Below are positions 55,698-60,554 of a DNA stretch of 60,554 bases, piece by piece (within the stretch, counting starts at the first letter, position 1; each line of letters starts with the position of its first letter). The translations under genes and the position numbers were made by a program. The DNA is from Bacteroidota bacterium. GTDB lineage: Bacteria > Bacteroidota > Ignavibacteria > UBA10030 > UBA6906. The stretch lies in the NCBI GenBank assembly GCA_030835135.1, contig JAUQWO010000047.1:1-60554 (forward strand). Direction: 5' to 3'. The notes beneath the pieces were generated by a model. The model worked only from the letters and a program-made list of their open reading frames with translations, had not been told where the DNA came from and ran no database searches.

Positions 55698-56038
55698 CGC
55701 GTCAATACCTCAGGATACAGTTGCAGAAAGAACGGAGATTCCCGCCGCAAAATCAACGGGGCGACCCGCTGCGGGACCGCAGTGCGCCGATCAGAGTGTG
55801 TATGCTCCCGTCGGGGCGGCCCTGCACGCGAGACCGCCCGTTCACGCGAGACCGCCCGTTCACGTGAGACCGCCCCGTCACGCGAGAACGCCCCTTCACG
55901 CGAGACCGCCCGTTCACGTGCGACCGCCCCGTCACGCGAGAACGCCCCTGCGATCATCGGCATTCCGTTGCACCAGTCTGGCTCCGCCCACCGGACTCGC
56001 AGATACCCTGCGTCCGGCTGTGCTCCGTGGACTCCTTC
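55698..56038. other. Intergenic region with minisatellite
   Basis: This 341-bp stretch between the dioxygenase and the 784-aa secreted protein contains the 18-bp tandem repeat and otherwise no convincing gene or terminator. A frame through the repeat is open but low in complexity. Confidence 0.6.
55825..55950. repeat. Minisatellite, seven 18-bp tandem units
   Basis: Seven contiguous units of the form CACGCGAGACCGCCCGTT. Three variants occur in the order A-A-B-C-A-B'-C, so an A-B-C block of 54 bp was itself duplicated. There are no spacers, which excludes CRISPR. 18 bp is a multiple of three, so all six frames keep phase. Confidence 0.92.
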
Positions 56039-58393
56039 TTACTTGACCGACACCGCTTCACCCCGCGTCTTGAACGTCACGGCGACCGTCGGCGGCGTCG
56101 ACCCCTTGAAACCACACGCGAACTTCACTTCGTGCCCTCCCGGCGCGATCGGTGGTATCGGGCCAGTAGCTGTCACGGTGCTCAGCTGACGCCCCTTATT
56201 GTCGTAGACCCTGGCAGTCGTTGTACCCTCGCACACCAGTGTCTGCCCTGGCTGCAGCTCCACGGTGAACATGATGCGCGATGCACGGTCGAGGTCAAAG
56301 GAGGGATCCGTGATGCTCCCTCCATCACCGAGCACCCGCAACGCGAATTGCAGGGGCTGCTTCGCGTCCGATGTGCTGAAGGTCCATCGTGCTGACGTCG
56401 GTTCTCCGGGCTGTCGAACGAACCGTTCGTGGCGGAACGGCGCGGTCTCGTGGTAGGCGTAGAGCCGCCATGCCCCTGGTCCGGCGGCCTCGAGGTGGAA
56501 TTCGTTCTTCGGATCCTTCATCAGTGCACGCAGTGCCGGACTGAAGACGCTTGCGCGTCGCGCGGTCTCCCATTCCCTGATCGCATCCAGGATGGGACCG
56601 AGTTCGGCGTTCCCGCGGATGGCCTCCATGTTCGTCGCGAGTGCAAAGCCGGCATTGAATCCGGCGGCACGCGCCAGCATCCATTCAATGTCGGACAGGG
56701 TCGTCGTCGGGGTGAGGAGATACCAGCCAAGCATGTTGGGCAGGTAGTTCCGTTCGAACAAGGCTTGATTGTTGATCCGATACTCCTGCATGCTCTCCCG
56801 GAACCCCTCGGTCCACGGTTCTCCCCAGTTGCAGTATGAATTGATGTGCCAGTAGTAGTGCTTTGAATTGCTCGTCCCGTTGATGACGGGATGATCCAGG
56901 TTCTCGTAGAAATCCTGGGGGAACAGGGTGTACGCATAGTCGCCCTGACCGGTCGAGGCACACCCTTCGTGGCCATCGAAATCCATCTGCTCCAGACCGG
57001 CATCGTTGAAGGTGAGTGCAAGGTTGCGCGCGATCTCACGTTGGAGGTCGAAGTTCGGGAAGAAGACCTCATACGGATGGTCGAGGAGTTTGCCGATCAT
57101 GGCCCCGCGCGGATGCGACGCGATGCGGGTCCCGAATGCTCCTCGCTGACAATCCAGGAGGGCCCAGGGCGCCGTATCAGATACTGCGCGGTACCGGATG
57201 ATCTCATCGCCGATCACCGCCGCGTGCAGCCAGTTCGCCTTCTCGTTCGCGAAGCACGCCGGCGCATCCACGGGGATCTCCGTCGTGCCGGTGTCGATCG
57301 CTGCCGTCAACGTGCTGAAACCGGTCTTAGCGAGGCGGGGATCGGGGACAGGTGTGACGTACGGGTCGTTGGTCTGAATGAACGTCGTCAGTGTGTGGGC
57401 GCCGAGGCGTATCCCGCGCGCGCGGGCCTTCGCAACGCAGGCCCGCAGTCCCGCGGCCCCGGTCGAAAAGATCTTCGTGTTCACCTGATAGTGCCCCCAG
57501 CTTGCGAACGGCTGCATATGATAGAGCGACATGAATCCGGCACGCTCGGTGCATGCGAGCAGCGTGTCGAGCACGTGCTCATCGAAGTCCGCAATGAGAT
57601 AGGACCGCCCCTGTGCGGGGGACTTCTTGAACCACACGCCATCGAGCATCGGGTGGGGGAGGCCTTCGGCGAGCTCGATGGCCCCGATCACATCGAGCGC
57701 TTCGGGCTCCCGGCAACCGAACAGCGCGATCTTCGAGCCCACGACGGTCTCGCCCGGGATCGGTTCGATCGGCATCGCGGGGAACGACCCGAGCCAGACG
57801 TCGGCGGTGCGTGCGCGTGAGCGATCGAGACTATAGCATTGCAGCACGCTGCCCCAAGGGCGTGATTCGGCGGCACGGCCCCGCGACATGTCGAATCCTT
57901 CGGCGTTGTCAGGGTAGCTCCCGATCGTCTTCGGATTGAGTGCCTGGATGCCGATGGCGAACCGGCCATCGCGGACCACACCGACGATCTCGCCGACGGT
58001 CTTCGAGATGCGCGTCGGGTATGGTCCCCAGATCACTGCGTCGATGAGATCAGGAGGGGATACGCGCACGACCTCGAATGTCAGGTGCAGGGGGCGGGTC
58101 TTCACCGTGACATCCACGGTAGCTTTGCTCCGTGCGTAGGTGAACCGGAGCGTGTCGGTGCCGATGCGTGCGATGCGCGAAGGCGCTTCGGTGTCCCTCA
58201 CAGTTCTGATGGACAAGAATGGTGCGGGTTGCCGGGGTGCAAGGTACTCCTTCCTGCCGGCGACATCGAAGAGACTCGTCAGTTGTCCGGACTTGCTGAT
58301 AGCCAGGGTGAAGTGGGGCGTAGAGTACTTCGCCTGGCCGAACGTGATCAGAGGAAGAGTGCAGAGGAGGAGCAGTATCAGAGATCGTGGCAT
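56039..58393 (-). CDS. Large secreted protein of unknown family, probable glycoside hydrolase
   Basis: A 784-aa exported protein starting MPRSLILLLLCTLPLITFGQ, a clean signal peptide. A beta-sandwich-like N-terminal part (~25-230) precedes a region that reads like a TIM barrel (~235-620): GVWFKKSPAQGRSYLIADFDEH, MQPFASWGHYQ, QMDFDGHEGCASTGQGDYAY, and YYWHINSYCNWGEPW. D and E residues in the FDGHE motif are candidate catalysts, as in clan GH-D (GH27/36-like). A C-terminal beta domain follows. No known family is certain. An in-frame extension of 315 codons upstream runs through the repeat array and is not part of the gene. Confidence 0.65.
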   Translation of the reverse strand: MPRSLILLLLCTLPLITFGQAKYSTPHFTLAISKSGQLTSLFDVAGRKEYLAPRQPAPFLSIRTVRDTEAPSRIARIGTDTLRFTYARSKATVDVTVKTRPLHLTFEVVRVSPPDLIDAVIWGPYPTRISKTVGEIVGVVRDGRFAIGIQALNPKTIGSYPDNAEGFDMSRGRAAESRPWGSVLQCYSLDRSRARTADVWLGSFPAMPIEPIPGETVVGSKIALFGCREPEALDVIGAIELAEGLPHPMLDGVWFKKSPAQGRSYLIADFDEHVLDTLLACTERAGFMSLYHMQPFASWGHYQVNTKIFSTGAAGLRACVAKARARGIRLGAHTLTTFIQTNDPYVTPVPDPRLAKTGFSTLTAAIDTGTTEIPVDAPACFANEKANWLHAAVIGDEIIRYRAVSDTAPWALLDCQRGAFGTRIASHPRGAMIGKLLDHPYEVFFPNFDLQREIARNLALTFNDAGLEQMDFDGHEGCASTGQGDYAYTLFPQDFYENLDHPVINGTSNSKHYYWHINSYCNWGEPWTEGFRESMQEYRINNQALFERNYLPNMLGWYLLTPTTTLSDIEWMLARAAGFNAGFALATNMEAIRGNAELGPILDAIREWETARRASVFSPALRALMKDPKNEFHLEAAGPGAWRLYAYHETAPFRHERFVRQPGEPTSARWTFSTSDAKQPLQFALRVLGDGGSITDPSFDLDRASRIMFTVELQPGQTLVCEGTTTARVYDNKGRQLSTVTATGPIPPIAPGGHEVKFACGFKGSTPPTVAVTFKTRGEAVSVK

Positions 58394-58546
58394 GGGATTC
58401 CTTCGGTACCTGAACGGGGGAGAAAGGGTCGTCGTATTGCATGATAGCCAAGCGGCGCTGATTTTACAAGCGCGAAGTGCAACGACGGCGGGTCGTGCGT
58501 GCGATTGACACAGGCTGCATTTTCGGGGGTCTTCACGGAATCGACG

Positions 58547-58910
58547 CCCCCCTTGTACGGGCGGCGCATGTCCCCCCCTTGTACGGGCGGTGCATGCCCC
58601 CACCGTGTAGGGGCGGTGCATGCACCGCCCTGCCCAGGAATGGCCGGCGGTCCCATTGGTGGAAATGGATCCGGCGCCGGGGTGTACGGATAATGTTGTA
58701 GGGGCGGTGCATGCACCGCCCTGCCCAGGAATGGCCGACGGTCCCACTGGTGGAAATGGAACCGGGCGCCGCGGTGTACGGATGATGTTGTAGGGGCGAT
58801 GCATGCACCGCCCTGCCCAGGAATGGCCGACGGTCCCATTCGTGGAAATGGATCCGACGCCGGGGTGTACGGATAATGTTGTAGGGGCGGTGCATGCACC
58901 GCCCTGCAGG
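58547..58910. repeat. REP-like array: partial units and four 91-92 bp palindromic repeats
   Basis: Four tandem units begin GTAGGGGCGGTGCATGCACC at 58607, 58698, 58790 and 58881, the last one partial. Each has a perfect palindrome, GGGCGGTGCATGCACCGCCC (one arm base changed in unit 3), a spacer with AGGAATGGCCGACGGTCCCA, and GGTGTACGGATAATG. Three ~25-bp partial copies of the palindrome (58547-58621) lead in. The array ends 7 bp before the RAYT stop codon. Confidence 0.9.
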
Positions 58911-58916
58911 GGGAAG

Positions 58917-59435
58917 TTACCGGAACCGTGCGTAGAAGGGCCTGCCGAATCCTCTCCACCTCTGAGGATTCGACGCGATATAGTGGACAATATTGACATA
59001 TGACCGATCATTCCGGATGATGTGGTCGTAGAAGGACCGCTGCCAAACGGGTTTGCCCGGCAGCATTCCTGCCTCATGTATGGCACGTGTGGACGCGGAC
59101 TTGAAGGCCTGAATGATGGTGGAGAGGGACGGGGCTGCCGCAGTTGTGTTTGAATCACGGTTGTTGATGGAATGGGTATTGGCAGAATCCAATGATATGA
59201 TCCCATGCATGTGGTCAGGCATGATCTGATACGCGTCGACTCTGGCAGTGCTGAAGTGGAGGGGTATTTCCTCCCAACGTTCTTCCGCGATCTTGCCGGC
59301 CTGATTAGGGAAGAACTCGCCTTCTCTGACAGACCCAAATGTTTCCGCGCGATCCTGAGCGCCGATCGTCACGAAGTACAGGCCTGCCCGACGGTAGTCG
59401 CGTTCTCGCAGGCGCAGAGGTTTTCGGGTTCGCAT
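58917..59435 (-). CDS. REP-associated tyrosine transposase (RAYT, IS200-like Y1 family)
   Basis: A 172-aa Y1 HUH nuclease. The HUH motif is MPDHMHGII (H75, H77) and the likely nucleophilic tyrosine is in HYIASNPQRW (Y152). LRLRERDYRRAGLYFVTIGAQDR and WQRSFYDHIIRND are standard RAYT segments. RAYTs are domesticated relatives of IS200/IS605 transposases that cut and spread REP hairpins. The gene is flanked by REP arrays. The start is uncertain: a frame continues 39 codons upstream but that part has no family resemblance. Confidence 0.9.
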   Translation of the reverse strand: MRTRKPLRLRERDYRRAGLYFVTIGAQDRAETFGSVREGEFFPNQAGKIAEERWEEIPLHFSTARVDAYQIMPDHMHGIISLDSANTHSINNRDSNTTAAAPSLSTIIQAFKSASTRAIHEAGMLPGKPVWQRSFYDHIIRNDRSYVNIVHYIASNPQRWRGFGRPFYARFR

Positions 59436-59515
59436 TTGGTCCCGGGGGAATGTGCCACAAGGTATTACCTCGGGCTCAGAAGATTTCCGACCCGTGGTAA
59501 GAAGGGGCGCAATGT

Positions 59516-59544
59516 TTGACACCGGATACGATTTTCGGTACTTT
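59516..59544 (+). promoter_or_regulatory. Promoter of the M14 peptidase gene
   Basis: TTGACA and TACTTT with a 17-bp spacer. Transcription from about 59551 leaves a leader of ~40 nt with GAGGGA before the ATG. It lies in the gap between divergent RAYT and M14 genes. Confidence 0.6.
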
Positions 59545-59592
59545 CCTGCCAAGCATTGACTTTCATTCGTCTTCTCTCAATCTCGAGGGACC

Positions 59593-60369
59593 ATGAGTTC
59601 CCTTGGCAAACACCGGCACTCTGTTTTCGTTGTCTTGCTTCTGATGATGATGCCACATGGCTGTTCATCCTCGGGGAGCGGACAGGGGAGTGATCCGCTC
59701 GCCGACATTGGCCGCCATCCGGAGCTCTGGATCGAATGCGGTAGATCCGTGGCAGGGCGTGTCATCGTTCTCCGCGAACAAGGGCGGGGCGACAGCACCG
59801 TGATGGTCCTCGGGAGTATGCATGGCGACGAGGCCGCCGGCGGCACCGTGGTGGTGAGGTTGGCAGAGGCGTTCGCGGCGGGGGCAGATGATTCGCTGCA
59901 TCGGCGGATCGTGTTCGTGCCGGTGGTGAATCCGGATGGAGTAGAACGGGGGACCCGCTGGAATGCTCATGGCGTGGACATCAACAGAAACTTCCCGACA
60001 GCCAACTGGGAGAACGGTGAGCGGAAGGGGATCGCGCGTCACGGTGCGGAGCCGGGATCGGAACCAGAAACGAAGTTGGTGATGGCGCTGATCGAGCGCT
60101 ACAGGCCCTGCCTTATCATCACCCTGCACGCTGCTCTCCACGTTGTGAACTACGACGGGCCGGGGAAAGAGGTCGCGGTGCGGATTGGAGCACTCAACGG
60201 CTATCCAGTGAGTGGAAGCATCGGATATCCTACGCCGGGATCTCTTGGCACCTATGCCGGTGTGGAACGACAGATCCCGATCATCACCTTGGAATTGCCG
60301 CGCGTCAACGGCGATGAAGGGTGGGAGCAGAACAGGGAGGCGTTGATCAAGGTTCTGCGCGGCCGCTGA
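59593..60369 (+). CDS. M14-family zinc carboxypeptidase lipoprotein (MpaA-like)
   Basis: A 258-aa lipoprotein (lipobox PHGCSSS). The carboxypeptidase A fold has zinc ligands H77 and E80 (SMHGDE) and H179 (TLHAALH), the substrate arginine in DINRNFP (R132), and catalytic glutamate E234 in ITLELP. Small M14 enzymes of this shape include MpaA, which cuts the gamma-D-Glu-DAP bond of murein peptides. This one would act in the periplasm or on the surface. It is bordered by REP arrays on both sides. Confidence 0.88.
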   Translation: MSSLGKHRHSVFVVLLLMMMPHGCSSSGSGQGSDPLADIGRHPELWIECGRSVAGRVIVLREQGRGDSTVMVLGSMHGDEAAGGTVVVRLAEAFAAGADDSLHRRIVFVPVVNPDGVERGTRWNAHGVDINRNFPTANWENGERKGIARHGAEPGSEPETKLVMALIERYRPCLIITLHAALHVVNYDGPGKEVAVRIGALNGYPVSGSIGYPTPGSLGTYAGVERQIPIITLELPRVNGDEGWEQNREALIKVLRGR

Positions 60370-60375
60370 ATGTGC

Positions 60376-60554
60376 GGTGTACCGATGGGGTTGTAGGGGC
60401 CGTGCATGCCTCCCGTGTAAGGGCGGTGCATGCACCGCCCCTACACAGGAATGGCCGACGGTCCCATTGGTGGAAATCGCCGACGGTCCCATTGGTGGAA
60501 ATGGATCCGACGCCGGGGTGTACCGATGGGGTTGTAGGGGCCGTGCATGCCTCC
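60376..60554. repeat. Second REP-like array, running off the window end
   Basis: The same element as the first array: GGTGTACCGATGGGGTTGTA starts at 60376 and again at 60517 (141-bp period). It contains the palindrome GGGCGGTGCATGCACCGCCC and a 25-bp direct duplication (60454-60478 and 60479-60503) of CCGACGGTCCCATTGGTGGA. The array is not complete at base 60554. Confidence 0.9.

Noticed and set aside
55825-55950. CRISPR array
   Set aside because: 18-bp units are contiguous with no spacers.
55694-55963. Small protein with SRERAV-type repeats
   Set aside because: A frame open only because the 18-bp minisatellite is a multiple of three; no ribosome site or domain.
58607-58910. CRISPR array
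   Set aside because: Units are near-identical over the full ~91 bp including the 'spacer', carry a 20-bp palindrome, and adjoin a RAYT and no cas gene.
58394-59338. In-frame 315-codon N-terminal extension of the 784-aa secreted protein
   Set aside because: It consists of translated REP repeats and antisense RAYT sequence, and the real start has a clean signal peptide.

Overview
The window is a high-GC bacterial chromosome segment that most resembles the Bacteroidota/Ignavibacteria (FCB) side of the tree. Three proteins end in a type IX secretion (T9SS) C-terminal domain introduced by the 'QNYPNPFNP' linker. A PorV/PorQ-like protein and two TonB-dependent receptors with carboxypeptidase-regulatory N-terminal domains are present, and secreted carbohydrate-active enzymes dominate. 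Several intergenic regions carry conventional TTGACA-17-TATAAT-like promoters, which fits Ignavibacteria/Chlorobi better than the class Bacteroidia. Species cannot be named from this sequence.

Layout. (1) 1-574: a perfect 100-bp palindrome at the sequence end (probably a fold-back artefact) and a truncated unknown gene. (2) 652-5985: a divergent plant-polysaccharide pair, GH44 endoglucanase plus a BNR-repeat lipoprotein on the minus strand and GH51 arabinofuranosidase-PA14 on the plus strand. (3) 6023-11092: a TonB-dependent receptor behind a strong promoter flanked by two LacI-like operator arms, then a T9SS-exported repeat-rich protein and a terminator. (4) 11211-34147: a tightly packed 14-gene unit consisting of a LacI regulator, GH92, a complete myo-inositol catabolic set (iolJ-B-C-D-A-E-G), a second GH92, a GH28-like protein, an SSS symporter, an HGSNAT-like acetyltransferase overlapping a GH89 alpha-N-acetylglucosaminidase, and an unknown exported protein. 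(5) 34177-35277: an exported serine beta-lactamase-like protein. (6) 35386-47765: one long minus-strand operon with an M20 peptidase, cyanophycinase-like S51 peptidase, YfcC-type transporter, an internally duplicated T9SS protein, RpiR regulator, TonB receptor, FN3 protein and PorV-like protein. (7) 47969-51670: tRNA-fMet, flavin reductase, tRNA-Cys, and a sulfur operon (DUF4395, thioredoxin-like, O-acetylhomoserine sulfhydrylase) behind a structured leader with a terminator. (8) 51691-55697: a DODA-type dioxygenase, GH116 and an exported RbsD/FucU-like lipoprotein. (9) 55825-60554: an 18-bp minisatellite, a 784-aa secreted unknown, a REP-like palindromic repeat array with its RAYT transposase, an M14 carboxypeptidase lipoprotein and a second REP array at the window edge.

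How the genes work together. Region 4 is the most interesting. Alpha-mannosidases (GH92), an acetyltransferase plus alpha-N-acetylglucosaminidase pair like the lysosomal HGSNAT/NAGLU pair, and a full inositol pathway are translationally coupled. That set of activities would suit a mannose-glucosamine-inositol glycan such as a GPI-anchor core, a plant glycosyl-inositol-phosphoceramide head group or a related inositol phosphoglycan. This is an inference from gene content. No phospholipase or phosphatase is present in the window, and a mixed plant-glycan diet with free inositol is the main alternative.
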